64,000 nt of DNA from Prauserella endophytica. Lineage in GTDB: Bacteria > Actinomycetota > Actinomycetes > Mycobacteriales > Pseudonocardiaceae. The position numbers and the translations under genes are program-made. A model generated the notes under the pieces. That model was given only the letters and a program-made list of their open reading frames with translations. It was not told the origin of the DNA and made no database searches. The stretch spans positions 1-64,000 of the forward strand of contig NZ_SWMS01000028.1 of NCBI RefSeq assembly GCF_005146945.1, read 5' to 3'. Positions 30,127 to 38,946 of this stretch are shown here, piece by piece (the first letter of the stretch is position 1; each line of letters opens with the position of its first letter).

Positions 30127-30459
30127 ATGTCGTTCACGGCAGACGACGTCCGCGACGTCGAGTTCCGCAACGCCCCCATCGGTCGCCGTGGCTACGCGAA
30201 GAACGAGGTGGACGAGTTCGTCCAGCGGATCGTGAAGACGCTCGCAGACGAGGACGACCTGACCGCCGCCGAAGTGCACCACGTCCAGTTCGGGCGCCCG
30301 CTCATCGGCAAGCGCGGTTACGACGAGCGCGAGGTGGACGAGTTCCTGGACGAGGTCGAGGAGACCCTCCTCGCCCGGACCGGCGTCCGGCCGGGCTCGC
30401 ACCACGTGCCTGCCGCGCGGACGACGTCCCCCGCCATCGAGCCGGTGCGGGATCGCTAG
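30127..30459 (+). CDS. small protein with two DivIVA-type motifs (first of a pair)
   Basis: A 110-residue protein with two DivI1A-like motifs, each of the form F-R-x-x-P-x-G-x-R-G-Y-x-x-x-E-V-D-E-F: residues about 13-36 and 53-76. This motif is the membrane-curvature/polar-targeting head of DivIVA/Wag31, but the long coiled coil is absent and a short Pro/Ala tail follows. ATG 30127 has AGGAGAGG 7 nt upstream. The next gene starts at the base after its stop. Confidence 0.82.
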   Translation: MSFTADDVRDVEFRNAPIGRRGYAKNEVDEFVQRIVKTLADEDDLTAAEVHHVQFGRPLIGKRGYDEREVDEFLDEVEETLLARTGVRPGSHHVPAARTTSPAIEPVRDR

Positions 30460-30807
30460 ATGACGGTGACGTCCGACGACGTGCGCGACATCCGGTTCCC
30501 GGAGGCGCCGTTCGGGACTCGCGGCTACAACGAGGTGCAGGTCGACGCGTTCCTCGATCGCATCGCGGCGACCCTCGACGGCGAGGACGACGTGAGCGCG
30601 GCGGAGGTCCACGACGTCGCGTTTCGCCTCACCCCGCTGGCCAAGCGGGGTGGCTACGACCAGACGGCGGTGGACACGTTCCTGCGTGCCGTCGAGACCA
30701 CGCTCGCCGCGCGGTCGGGAGCGGCGGCCCCGAGCGGCCCCTACGTCGCCCCGGCCCTGGAACACACCCACGTCCGCAAGCCCCTCTGGCGTCGCGGCCG
30801 CAGGTAA
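30460..30807 (+). CDS. small protein with two DivIVA-type motifs (second of a pair)
   Basis: A 115-residue paralogue of the preceding protein: FPEAPFGTRGYNEVQVDAFL at about 13-32, and a more degenerate FRLTPLAKRGGYDQTAVDTF at about 51-70, with a basic C-terminus ending RKPLWRRGRR. The ATG follows the upstream TAG with no gap, so translation must be coupled. Tandem duplication is inferred. A perfect palindrome lies downstream. Confidence 0.8.
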   Translation: MTVTSDDVRDIRFPEAPFGTRGYNEVQVDAFLDRIAATLDGEDDVSAAEVHDVAFRLTPLAKRGGYDQTAVDTFLRAVETTLAARSGAAAPSGPYVAPALEHTHVRKPLWRRGRR

Positions 30808-30819
30808 CCCGTCCCAACT

Positions 30820-30872
30820 GCAGTGAAGGCCACCATGCCTGCGTTGAACGCAGGCATGGTGGCCTTCACTGC
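30820..30872. repeat. perfect 53-bp palindrome (26-bp arms)
   Basis: The two 26-bp arms (30820-30845 and 30847-30872) are exact complements around a single G. It lies between the convergent DivIVA-like and AMP-ligase genes and has the same sequence class as the arms at 3787-3893. Confidence 0.93.
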
Positions 30873-30883
30873 GGACGGGGTGT

Positions 30884-32569
30884 CTAGGCGCGGGCGGCGA
30901 TCTGGTCGCGGAACTGGATGGCCGTGGCGGCGCGCTTTACCTTGCCGGACGGCGTCTTGGGCAGGCTGCCCGCGGGCAGCACCACCACGGCGTAGGGCCG
31001 GGCGTCCACGGCGTCGCGCACGCGCGCGGCGACCTCCTTGGCGAGCCGGTGCTCCTCGGCCTCATCGCCGGCCAGTTTGGACTCCAGCACGACGGCGAAG
31101 CGCTCCCGCCTGGTGCCCGCGTCGATCCGCACGGCCACCGCGTTGCCCGCTCGCACGCCCTCCACCGAGCCCGCGGCGCGTTCGACGTCGGTCGGGTAGA
31201 TGTTGCGGCCACCGAGGATGATCACGTCCTTGCTGCGCCCGCAGATGACGATCTGTCCACCTTCGACCAGGTAGCCGAGGTCGCCGGTGGCGAACCAGCC
31301 CTCGGCGTCCTGCGTCGCCGCGGGACCGTTCACGGTCAGGTAGCCGGGCGACACGGCCTCGCCGCGCAGCCGGATCTCGCCGACCTCGCGCTCGCCCAGC
31401 ACCTTGCCGTGCTCGTCGACGATCTGGGCCGTCAGCCCGTCGAGTGGCGGGCCGAGCACCGCGAAGGCGCGGACGTCGTCGGTGCCCCGGCGCGGGTCGC
31501 CCTCCGGCACCGGCACGGCGCGGTTCTCGGACTCCAGCGCGTGCGCCTCGATGACGTCCACGGTCAGGCCGGTGAACAACCGTGCGAACGACACTGCCAG
31601 GGTCGCCTCCGCCAGGCCGTAGGCGGGGAACACACATTCGGCCGACATCTTGAACCGAGCGCCCGCGTCGGTGAAGGTCGTCACCGCGGACGGGTCGATC
31701 GGCTCGGCGCCGTTCAACGCGATCCGCAGATGCGAGAGATCGTAGGCGTTGTCGTCGTCGACCCTCGCGAGCCTGCGGCCGACGATCGCGTAGGCGAAGT
31801 TCGGCGCGGCCGTGACGGTGCCCTTGTAGCGGCTGATCAGCTCGGGCCACAGCAGCGGCCCGGAAAGGAACTCCACCGGCGTGACCTTGACGAGTTCGAC
31901 GCCGAACGTCATGGGCAGCGTCAGGAAGCCCACCATGCCCATGTCGTGGAAGGTGGGCAGCCACGACACCATTACGTCGGTGTCGAAGTCCAGCTCGGCG
32001 CGGTCGACCATCGCCCGGATGTTGGAGTAGAGGTTGCCGTGCGTGATCCGCACCGCCTTGGGCTCGGCGGTGGAGCCGCTGGTGAGCTGCAGGAGTGCGA
32101 GCGAGTCCTCGCCGATGGGCACGGCCTCGGCGATCGGTTCGTCGGTGAGCAGGTCCTCGATCTTGCGGTAGTCGATGCCGTGCTCGGTGAGCACGGGCGC
32201 GAGCTGGTCGAACGGCTCCCCCAGCAGCACCAGGCGCGAGCCGATCATCTCGAGCACCTGGATGGTGTCGGCGGCCCACTGCGCGAGATCGGTGCGCGGC
32301 GTCGGCTGGTGCAGCATCGTGACGCTGCCGCCCGCGAGCCACGTGCCCTGCACGGTCGGCGCGATCAGCTCGGGCGCGGCGGCCAGCACCGCGACGGCGC
32401 TGCCCGGCTCCAGTCCCGCCCGGACCAGCCCACCCCCGACCCGGCGGGCCCGCTCGTGCACCTCGTACCACGTCCTGCGGACAGGCTCCTTGGGTTCCCC
32501 CGTCACCATGCCCCGCTGCCGGCCAACCGCGTTCGCGGTGGCGACCATCGTCTCCACGAACCGACTCAT
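30884..32569 (-). CDS. fatty acyl-AMP ligase / acyl-CoA synthetase (Pks16-like)
   Basis: A 561-residue adenylate-forming enzyme matching Rv1013 (annotated pks16) in context. ATP motifs are LLQLTSGSTAEPKAV, the aromatic core FPAYGLAEATL, TGDLGYLVEGG, and the C-terminal catalytic Lys region SLPKTPSGKVKR. It should activate a fatty acid as acyl-AMP and pass it to CoA or a carrier protein; FAAL versus FACL cannot be decided by eye. Last gene of the ispE/ABC-F/ligase run, 25 bp after the ABC-F stop. Confidence 0.88.
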   Translation of the reverse strand: MSRFVETMVATANAVGRQRGMVTGEPKEPVRRTWYEVHERARRVGGGLVRAGLEPGSAVAVLAAAPELIAPTVQGTWLAGGSVTMLHQPTPRTDLAQWAADTIQVLEMIGSRLVLLGEPFDQLAPVLTEHGIDYRKIEDLLTDEPIAEAVPIGEDSLALLQLTSGSTAEPKAVRITHGNLYSNIRAMVDRAELDFDTDVMVSWLPTFHDMGMVGFLTLPMTFGVELVKVTPVEFLSGPLLWPELISRYKGTVTAAPNFAYAIVGRRLARVDDDNAYDLSHLRIALNGAEPIDPSAVTTFTDAGARFKMSAECVFPAYGLAEATLAVSFARLFTGLTVDVIEAHALESENRAVPVPEGDPRRGTDDVRAFAVLGPPLDGLTAQIVDEHGKVLGEREVGEIRLRGEAVSPGYLTVNGPAATQDAEGWFATGDLGYLVEGGQIVICGRSKDVIILGGRNIYPTDVERAAGSVEGVRAGNAVAVRIDAGTRRERFAVVLESKLAGDEAEEHRLAKEVAARVRDAVDARPYAVVVLPAGSLPKTPSGKVKRAATAIQFRDQIAARA

Positions 32570-32594
32570 GGGGAGAACTCTAGAGGCCGCGTCT

Positions 32595-34391
32595 TTACTC
32601 CACGGCCTCAGAGGTCTCCAGCCATTTCTGCTCGAGCTCGTCCTTTTCCGCCTGGACGGCCTTCAGCTCGGAATTGAGCTCCATCAGACGCTCGGGCTCG
32701 GTCGCCGCGGCGGCCAGCGCATCGTGCAACTTGGCCTCCTTCTCGTGGACGACGTCGAGCCTGCGCTCCAGCCTCGCCAGCTCCTTGGTGACGGCCCGCC
32801 ATTCCGCGGCGGAAACCTTCCCGTTCCCGCCGGCTGAACGCTCCCCAAGGCCACCCTGGTTGCGTTCAGCGCTACCAAGGGGGCCGTTGGGCGCGGGGGC
32901 CTGGGCGCGGCGTGTGAGGTACTCGTCGATGCCGCCGGGCAGGTGGGTGATCTTGCCGTCGCCGAAGAGGGCGACCACCGTGTCACACACGCGCTCCACC
33001 AGGTAGCGGTCGTGCGAGACCACCACGAGCGTGCCCGGCCACGAGTCGAGCAGATCCTCCAGTTGCTGGAGCGTGTCGATGTCCAGGTCGTTGGTGGGCT
33101 CGTCGAACAACAGCACGTTCGGCTCCGCCATCAGCAGCCGCACCAGTTGGAGACGGCGCCGCTCGCCGCCCGAGAGGTCGTCGACGGGCGTCCATTGCCG
33201 CGCGGGCGGGAACCCGAGCTTCTCGGCCAGCTGCGAGGCCGACAGCTCCTGCTTGCCGAGCGTCACCCGGCCCGCCACGGCCTCCACGGCCTGAAGGACA
33301 CGAAGGTCACCGGGGAGATCGTCGAGCTCCTGGCGCAGGTGCGCGAGCCGCACCGTCTTGCCCTCGATCCGCCTGCCCGTCTCGGGCTCCGACTCGCCGG
33401 CGAGCAGCCGCAGCAGGGTCGTCTTGCCGGAGCCGTTGACGCCGACCAGGCCGATCCGGTCGCCGGGGCCGATGCGCCACGTGACGTCGTCAAGGAGCGT
33501 GCGCTCCCCCGCCCCGAGCGTCACGTCCTCGAGTTCCAGCACGGTCTTGCCGAGCCTGCGCTTGGCGAACGTCAGCAGCTCGACGGAGTCACGGGGCGGA
33601 GGCACGTCGGAGATCAGCGACTCGGCGGCCTCGACCCGGTAACGCGGTTTCGACGTGCGGGCCTTCGCGCCCCGCTGGAGCCACGCGAGCTCCTTGCGCG
33701 CCAGGTTCTGCCGCTTCTCCTCCGCCGTCGCGGCGAGGCGGGCCCGCTCGGCCCGCGCGTAGACCCAGTCCGCGTAGCCACCCTCGTACTGCTCGACACT
33801 CCCGCCGACGACCTCCCACGTCCGGCCGCACACGGTGTCGAGAAACCAGCGGTCGTGAGTGACGACCACGAGGGAGATCCGGCGCGCGAGCAGATGGTCG
33901 GCGAGCCAGCGCACACCCTCGATATCGAGGTGGTTGGTGGGCTCGTCGAGCACGACGAGATCCAGCTCGGCCACCAGCGCCGCGGCGAGCGAGACCCGGC
34001 GCCGCTCCCCGCCCGACAGCGTGGCCGTGGGGGTCTCCAGCCCGATCGCCGAGATGCCGAGTCCGTCCACAATGGAGCGGACGCGGGCGTCGGCGGCCCA
34101 TTCGTGCTCGGCGGCGTACTCGGCGAGCACGACGTCGCGCACCGTGCTGCCCTCCGGCAGCGCCGTGCGCTGGGTGACCACGCGCATCCGCAGGGCGCGG
34201 ACGCGGCTCACCCGCCCTGAGTCGGGCGGCGTGAGGCCCGCGAGCACCTCGAGCAGCGTGGTCTTGCCGCCCCCGTTGAGGCCGACGACACCGATGCGTT
34301 CACCCTCGCCGACGCCGAGTGAGACGCCGTCGAGCAGCATGCGCTCGCCGTAGGACTTGCTGACCGATTCGAGGTTGACCAGGTTGGCCAT
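32595..34391 (-). CDS. ABC-F family ATPase (Uup/EttA-like)
   Basis: A cytosolic translation-associated ATPase of 598 residues with two ABC cassettes and no membrane domain. Cassette 1: GLNGGGKTTLL, LSGGERRRVSLA and LDEPTNHLDIEGV. Cassette 2: GVNGSGKTTLL, LSGGERRRLQLV and FDEPTNDLDIDTL. A P-site-type linker (about 240-290) separates them and a C-terminal coiled coil (about 535-598) ends the protein. The linker before that coiled coil (about 500-518) is encoded by a degenerate copy of the palindrome repeat. ATG 34391 has no strong ribosome site. Confidence 0.93.
   Translation of the reverse strand: MANLVNLESVSKSYGERMLLDGVSLGVGEGERIGVVGLNGGGKTTLLEVLAGLTPPDSGRVSRVRALRMRVVTQRTALPEGSTVRDVVLAEYAAEHEWAADARVRSIVDGLGISAIGLETPTATLSGGERRRVSLAAALVAELDLVVLDEPTNHLDIEGVRWLADHLLARRISLVVVTHDRWFLDTVCGRTWEVVGGSVEQYEGGYADWVYARAERARLAATAEEKRQNLARKELAWLQRGAKARTSKPRYRVEAAESLISDVPPPRDSVELLTFAKRRLGKTVLELEDVTLGAGERTLLDDVTWRIGPGDRIGLVGVNGSGKTTLLRLLAGESEPETGRRIEGKTVRLAHLRQELDDLPGDLRVLQAVEAVAGRVTLGKQELSASQLAEKLGFPPARQWTPVDDLSGGERRRLQLVRLLMAEPNVLLFDEPTNDLDIDTLQQLEDLLDSWPGTLVVVSHDRYLVERVCDTVVALFGDGKITHLPGGIDEYLTRRAQAPAPNGPLGSAERNQGGLGERSAGGNGKVSAAEWRAVTKELARLERRLDVVHEKEAKLHDALAAAATEPERLMELNSELKAVQAEKDELEQKWLETSEAVE
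32838..32893. repeat. palindrome-family copy inside the ABC-F coding sequence
   Basis: On the minus strand it reads like the prs terminator: CCCAACGGCCCCC, then GCTGAACGCAACCAGGGTGG and CCTTGGGG. It is in frame and encodes a flexible linker with NGPLGSAERNQGGLG. The palindrome is imperfect, as expected after decay or selection for coding. Confidence 0.75.
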
Positions 34392-34422
34392 CCGGCAGGT
34401 AACCCTTCGAAAGCTGTTGAGG

Positions 34423-35391
34423 TTAGGCGTGCACTTGGGGCGGCGTTGGGTGCCGGGGAGCGTCGTCGCCGCCGACGACGCGTGCGCCGGGGACCGGCCC
34501 GTGCGCGACCCGCACCGTACGGCACACTCCGGCACCGGCCAGCTCGGCGGCAACCTCCAGGGCGGCGTCCGCGCTCTCGCAGAGGAACGCGCACGTGGGA
34601 CCCGAGCCGGAGACCGTGCCGGCGAGGGCACCGGCGTTGACGCCGGCCCGCAGGGTCCGGCGCAGGCCGGGCCGCAGCGAGACGGCGGCCGCCTGGAGGT
34701 CGTTGCCGAGCAGCAGCGCGAGCTGCTTCGGGTCGCCTGAGGCGAGCGCCTCGACCACCGGCGCGTGGGAGCCGACCCGCGGCGGGTCGCCGTCGGCGCG
34801 CAGCCGGTCGAGCTCGCCGTAGACGCGGGGCGTGGAAAGGCCGCGCTGGTCGAACGCGAGCACCCAGTGGAACGTGTGCCGGGAAAGCACGGGGACGAGC
34901 TCCTCGCCGCGGCCGGTGCCGAGCGCGGTGCCACCGTAGAGCGCGAACGGCACGTCACTGCCGAGCGTGGCGGCGATCTGCGCGAGCTCGTCCCTGGCGA
35001 GGTCGAGCTTCCACAGCGAGCTGAGGCCGACGAGCGTTGCGGCGGCGTCGGCGCTGCCGCCCGCCATGCCGCCAGCGACGGGAATGCCCTTGCGCAGCAC
35101 CACGCCGACCTTGTCGATGTCCTCGGCGCGGTCCACGTGCTCGGCAAGCGCCCGGACCGCCCGCCACGCGAGGTTGCCCTCGTCGGTGGGCACGGACTTG
35201 GCGCCCTCGCCGAACACCTCGACGCCCGGTTCCTCGGCGGCGGCGACGGTGACCTCGTCGGTCAGGGATAGGGCCTGGAAGATGGTGGTCAGCTCGTGGA
35301 ACCCGTCGTCGCGAACGTCACCGACGGAGAGGTGCAGGTTCACCTTGGAGGGCACCCTCACGGTCACGGGCGGTGGAACGACGGCGAGCAC
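34423..35391 (-). CDS. ispE: 4-diphosphocytidyl-2-C-methyl-D-erythritol kinase
   Basis: MEP-pathway GHMP kinase (CDP-ME to CDP-ME 2-phosphate) for isoprenoid precursors. The 322-residue product has [19 protein letters not shown] near the N-terminus, the ATP-binding [17 protein letters not shown], and the C-terminal [16 protein letters not shown] start at 35391. In mycobacteria it follows ksgA directly; here TetR, MFS and MetN-like genes intervene. Confidence 0.96.
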   Translation of the reverse strand: MLAVVPPPVTVRVPSKVNLHLSVGDVRDDGFHELTTIFQALSLTDEVTVAAAEEPGVEVFGEGAKSVPTDEGNLAWRAVRALAEHVDRAEDIDKVGVVLRKGIPVAGGMAGGSADAAATLVGLSSLWKLDLARDELAQIAATLGSDVPFALYGGTALGTGRGEELVPVLSRHTFHWVLAFDQRGLSTPRVYGELDRLRADGDPPRVGSHAPVVEALASGDPKQLALLLGNDLQAAAVSLRPGLRRTLRAGVNAGALAGTVSGSGPTCAFLCESADAALEVAAELAGAGVCRTVRVAHGPVPGARVVGGDDAPRHPTPPQVHA

Positions 35392-35413
35392 GGGTCAAGG
35401 GTACTTGGCCGGC

Positions 35414-35968
35414 TCAGCCGCGCGGCGCGACCAGCTCCAATGCGACCTGGAGCGCGACCTCGGGCGGCGGCGCCGCTCCGGGTCCGCCGAACATCGGGTT
35501 GATCCCGAGCACGAGTGCGACCAGGGCGAGCCTGGCCCGCAGCTCCGTGGCCGGGTCGCCGCCCTCGGCGCTGATCAGCTGGAAGAGCTCCCTGACCTTC
35601 GCGCCGAGCGGGTGCATGACGCCGAACTTCTTGAGCGTCGGGATGTTCTGCTGGATGAACTGCATCTCCGGCCCGTGCTCGTCGTTGACGAGCGCGGAGA
35701 ACCGGCGCAGAACCTCCTCCGTGGTCCCCTGCGACCTCGGCTGCTCCTTGGCCCAGGCGAGCAGCTCATCGAGGCCGTCGACCAGGTTCTCGACGAGGCT
35801 GTGGACGATGTCCTCTTTGGTCTTGAAGTGGTAGTACAGCGCGGCCTTCGTCACGGCGAGGCGCTCCGCGATCTCCCGCAGGGACGTCTTCTCGTAGCCA
35901 TGCTCGGCGAACAGCTCCAGCGCGACCTGCTGGATGCGCTCCCTCGTGTCGCTGCGCCGCCCCACCAT
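35414..35968 (-). CDS. TetR-family regulator of the adjacent MFS exporter
   Basis: A 184-residue repressor. The N-terminal helix-turn-helix runs from TRERIQQVALELFAEHGYEK through REIAERLAVTKAALYYHF; the C-terminal ligand domain is helical. Divergently transcribed from a DHA2-type exporter, the standard arrangement for drug-responsive repression. ATG start at 35968. Followed at 22 bp by ispE on the same strand. Confidence 0.9.
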   Translation of the reverse strand: MVGRRSDTRERIQQVALELFAEHGYEKTSLREIAERLAVTKAALYYHFKTKEDIVHSLVENLVDGLDELLAWAKEQPRSQGTTEEVLRRFSALVNDEHGPEMQFIQQNIPTLKKFGVMHPLGAKVRELFQLISAEGGDPATELRARLALVALVLGINPMFGGPGAAPPPEVALQVALELVAPRG

Positions 35969-36025
35969 GTCAGCCAGCCCTTCCTGAGACCGTCTTCAAC
36001 TTACTTGACGCCCGACTAGCATTCA

Positions 36026-36046
36026 CTTACGGTTCCACCATACAAG
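36026..36046. promoter_or_regulatory. candidate operator between TetR and MFS genes
   Basis: CTTACGGT and ACCATACAAG form an imperfect inverted repeat around TCC in the relatively AT-rich 163-bp divergent region. Position fits a TetR operator, but the match is weak. Confidence 0.35.
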
Positions 36047-36131
36047 CTAACTAGCCGACCGGTAAGCAATCGGCGAGCTTGGTGCTTTCCGGTCATTTCG
36101 GGGCCTCCACACAGTCTCACAAGGGGAAATC

Positions 36132-37568
36132 ATGACAACGACCGCTCCTGCACCGGTGGGGCAAACCACCGACCGGCGCAGATGGTGGGCACTCGCGGTG
36201 ATCGGACTGGCCCAGCTGCTGGTCATCGTCGACATGACGATCATGACGATCGCGCTGCCGTCGGCGCAGCGGGAGCTTGGCATGTCCGACGCCGGCCGGC
36301 AGTGGGCGATCACCGCCTACACCGTGGCGTTCGGCGGGCTGCTGCTGCTCGGCGGGCGGCTGGCAGACCGGCTCGGCCGCAAGAACACACTGCTCGTGGG
36401 TGCCATCGGCTTCGCGCTCGCCTCGGCCGTCGGAGGCGCGGCGATCAGCACGGAGATGCTGATCGCGGCGAGGGCGGGCCAGGGCGTTTTCGCGGCGCTG
36501 CTCGCGCCGTCGACGATCTCACTGCTGACCACGACGTTCACCGCACCGCGCGAGCGGGCGCGCGTGTTCGGCATCTTCAGCGCGATCATGATGTCGGGTG
36601 CCGCGCTCGGACTCGTCGCGGGCGGGGCGCTCGCGGAGTACCTCGACTGGCGCTGGTGCCTGTACGTCAACCTGCCGATCGCGGCGCTGGCCGCCGTGCT
36701 GGGCACTTTCGTGCTGCCGAAGGTCGAGGGACATCGCGAGACCCCGCTCGACTGGATCAGCGCCGCACTCGGCGGCGGGGCAATCGTGTCACTCGTCTAC
36801 GCGCTGTCGGAGGCGGCGGAGCGCGGCTTCGGCTCAGGGCTCGTGCTCGGGCTGCTCGCGACAGCGCTGGTTCTGGTGGCGGTGTTCGCGACGCGGCAGG
36901 CGCGGGTGAGGGGACCGTTGCTGCCGCTGAGCGTCGTGACCGAGCGGTCGCGGGCGGCTGCGTTCCTCGGGGTCGCTTTCGCGGCGTTCGGGATGTTCGG
37001 GATGTTCCTGTTCCTGACGTTCCAGCTGCAGGTGATCATGGGCTACGGCGCGCTGCTGGCAGGGGTGGCGTTCCTGCCGTTCGTGGCGGGCAACGTGCTG
37101 ATGTCGACGCAGGTGACGAGCAGGCTCGCGCCGAGGGTCGGGGCGAGGCCGCTGCTGGTCGGCGGGCTGCTCCTGCTGGCGGTGAGCATGGCGCTGCTGA
37201 CGCGGCTCACGCCGGACAGCTCCTATGTCGGCCTGCTGCTGCCTGCCGAGGTGCTGCTGGGCGCGGGCGCGGGTCTGGTGATGCCGACGGTGGTGAACGC
37301 GGCGACGCAGGGGGTGGCGCCGAAGGACGCGGGCGTAGCCTCGGCGTTCATCACGACGTCGCAGCAGGTGGGAGCCTCGCTCGGCACGGCGGCGCTGAAC
37401 ACGATCGCGGCGAGCGCGACGGCGTCGGTCGTCGCGGGTGGAGCCGCGGCGACGGTGCACGGCTACGCGACGGCGAGCGGCTGGGCGGCCGGTGTTCTCG
37501 CGGTGGGCGCCGTAGTGGCCGGCCTGCTCTTCCGGCGCCCCTCACCGATGCCCCAACAGTCCCAGTAG
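36132..37568 (+). CDS. MFS drug:H+ antiporter, DHA2 family
   Basis: A 478-residue integral membrane exporter with about 14 hydrophobic segments, typical of DHA2 multidrug transporters. Motif A-like GGRLADRLGRKNTLL lies in the first cytoplasmic loop and WRWCLYVNLPI marks the usual motif after helix 5. Substrate unknown; the divergent TetR gene suggests induction by a toxic compound. ATG 36132 has AAGGGGAAATC upstream. Followed by two stacked hairpins. Confidence 0.92.
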   Translation: MTTTAPAPVGQTTDRRRWWALAVIGLAQLLVIVDMTIMTIALPSAQRELGMSDAGRQWAITAYTVAFGGLLLLGGRLADRLGRKNTLLVGAIGFALASAVGGAAISTEMLIAARAGQGVFAALLAPSTISLLTTTFTAPRERARVFGIFSAIMMSGAALGLVAGGALAEYLDWRWCLYVNLPIAALAAVLGTFVLPKVEGHRETPLDWISAALGGGAIVSLVYALSEAAERGFGSGLVLGLLATALVLVAVFATRQARVRGPLLPLSVVTERSRAAAFLGVAFAAFGMFGMFLFLTFQLQVIMGYGALLAGVAFLPFVAGNVLMSTQVTSRLAPRVGARPLLVGGLLLLAVSMALLTRLTPDSSYVGLLLPAEVLLGAGAGLVMPTVVNAATQGVAPKDAGVASAFITTSQQVGASLGTAALNTIAASATASVVAGGAAATVHGYATASGWAAGVLAVGAVVAGLLFRRPSPMPQQSQ

Positions 37569-37583
37569 CCACATCCAGGGGGT

Positions 37584-37630
37584 AGCAAGGGAGCTTTACT
37601 CCCGTTTTCCGGGAGCAAAGCTCCCTTGCT
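37584..37630. terminator. hairpin, AGCAAGGGAGC family
   Basis: AGCAAGGGAGCTTTACTCCCG pairs with its complement across a TTTT loop. The same sequence family recurs at 50088-50136. It lies 15 bp after the MFS stop and is followed by a second palindrome, so the convergent MFS and MetN-like genes are separated by two hairpins. Confidence 0.85.
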
Positions 37631-37659
37631 CACTACGTGGCGGCCGGGGGTGGGCCCGA

Positions 37660-37716
37660 CTGCAGTGAAGGCCACCTTCACTGCGTTGAACGCAGGCAAG
37701 GTGGCCTTCACTGCAG
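37660..37716. repeat. palindrome, 19-bp arms plus inner stem
   Basis: CTGCAGTGAAGGCCACCTT (37660-37678) and its exact complement (37698-37716) enclose an inner CTGCGTT/AACGCAG. A short tandem duplication of CTGCAGAAGGGGCTCCCT type follows at 37712-37746. Confidence 0.88.
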
Positions 37717-37748
37717 AAGGGGGCTCCCTGCAGAAGGGGCTCCCTGGA

Positions 37749-38759
37749 TCAGGCGGCGACGTTGCGCAGGCCGTAGAGGGTGTGGGTGACGTGGGCGCCG
37801 CGCTCCGCGATCCACGCCAGCGCCGCGTCGGCCCGCTGGCCGCGCACCCCGAGCCGGAAGCGCGCCACCGGCGTGTCACCGAATCGCGTCAGGCCACCGC
37901 CGATCGTCGCCAGCTCGACGTCGAAACGGCCCGCCGCCTCGGGCAGCAGCGCACCGACGGCCGCGAAGCCGATCAGCACCACGTCCACGGCGAGGTCGTA
38001 CTGCGACACCTCCGCCCTCGACGTCTCGATCGCGGGCAGCAGCTGGTTGGCGATCTTGCTGCCGTGCTTGCCGAGCAGGCCCAGCACGTTGCCGCTCTCC
38101 AGTACCGCACCGCGCTCCAGCAGGGCCACGTCGTCGCAGACGCGCCGCGCCACGCTCGCGTCCGGCGTGGTCACCAGCACCGTCGCGCCCAGCTCGGCCC
38201 TCGCCCGGTCGAGAACGGCCAGCACCGAGCCCGACTCCTCGGACTCCACGCCGCCCGTCGGGTCGTCGGCGAGCAGCACCGACGGCCCCGCCGCGAGTGC
38301 CCGCGCGACGGCGACCCGTCGCCGCTGGCCCTCGGACAGGTCACCGGGCAGCTGCCCGGCCCGCCTCGTCAGGCCGATGAGGTCGAGCAGGGTGCCCACG
38401 CGGTTCCGGCGCTGCGGGCCTTCGATGCCGAGCCGCTCCAGCGGTGCGGCCACGTTGCCGGCGACCGTGCGTTCCGGCTGCAGCCGGGTGTCGACGATCC
38501 CCAACTGACGGCGCGCGTCCCGCAGCTTGCGGCCGTCCAGTGCGGCGGTGTTGAGCCCGTCGAACCGCACGACCCCGCGGTCCGGACGCTCCTGCAGTGC
38601 GATGCAACGCGCCAGCGTCGACTTACCGGCACCCGAAGGGCCGACCACGCCGTACAGCGAACCCGCCTCCACGGCGAGGCTCACGTCGCGCAGCGCGACC
38701 ACGGGCGCCCCGGTACTGCCGGCGGCGAACGACTTGCTGACGTTTTCGACGGTGATCAC
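37749..38759 (-). CDS. MetN-like ABC ATPase with NIL domain, degenerate catalytic motifs
   Basis: A 336-residue protein laid out like MetN, the methionine importer ATPase: ABC domain (1 to about 235) and C-terminal ferredoxin-like NIL domain (about 260-336), which senses methionine in MetN. Walker A is intact (GPSGAGKST), but the signature is LSEGQ, Walker B ends ADDPTGG (catalytic Glu replaced by Asp, SALD loop lost) and the switch His is absent (LVTTPDAS). No permease or binding-protein gene is adjacent. GTG 38759 follows TTGGAGC. An S-box riboswitch lies upstream. Confidence 0.85.
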   Translation of the reverse strand: MITVENVSKSFAAGSTGAPVVALRDVSLAVEAGSLYGVVGPSGAGKSTLARCIALQERPDRGVVRFDGLNTAALDGRKLRDARRQLGIVDTRLQPERTVAGNVAAPLERLGIEGPQRRNRVGTLLDLIGLTRRAGQLPGDLSEGQRRRVAVARALAAGPSVLLADDPTGGVESEESGSVLAVLDRARAELGATVLVTTPDASVARRVCDDVALLERGAVLESGNVLGLLGKHGSKIANQLLPAIETSRAEVSQYDLAVDVVLIGFAAVGALLPEAAGRFDVELATIGGGLTRFGDTPVARFRLGVRGQRADAALAWIAERGAHVTHTLYGLRNVAA

Positions 38760-38946
38760 GAAAGCTCCAAGGCAACTCGAGACACAGCGACGCCCCGTCC
38801 GGATCTCAGACGGTCGCTGGGAAAGGGATGAGCGAGTGGGAAACGATCAGGCGGCAGCGGTGTGGCGACAACACGCGCTTACGGTGCGGCGGCCCTGATC
38901 GACGACTCGGCGCCTGGTGAGCATTCGCGAGCGATACACGGATCCT
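38760..38946 (-). other. leader between S-box aptamer and MetN-like start
   Basis: This untranslated stretch and the aptamer make up the only gap over 300 bp in the window (38760-39085). It contains a hairpin (AGCGAC/GTCGCT with an inner CCGTC/GACGG) at about 38787-38819, ending about 28 nt before the start codon. No T-run follows, so control of ribosome access is more likely than termination. No open reading frame worth calling was seen. Confidence 0.5.

Noticed and set aside
31049-32677. 542-codon plus-strand frame opposite the AMP ligase
   Set aside because: Shadow translation, Arg/Val/His-rich, no start context.
37712-37746. Tandem duplication of CTGCAGAAGGGGCTCCCT type
   Set aside because: Two short units only; noted with the adjacent palindrome but too small to call a separate element.
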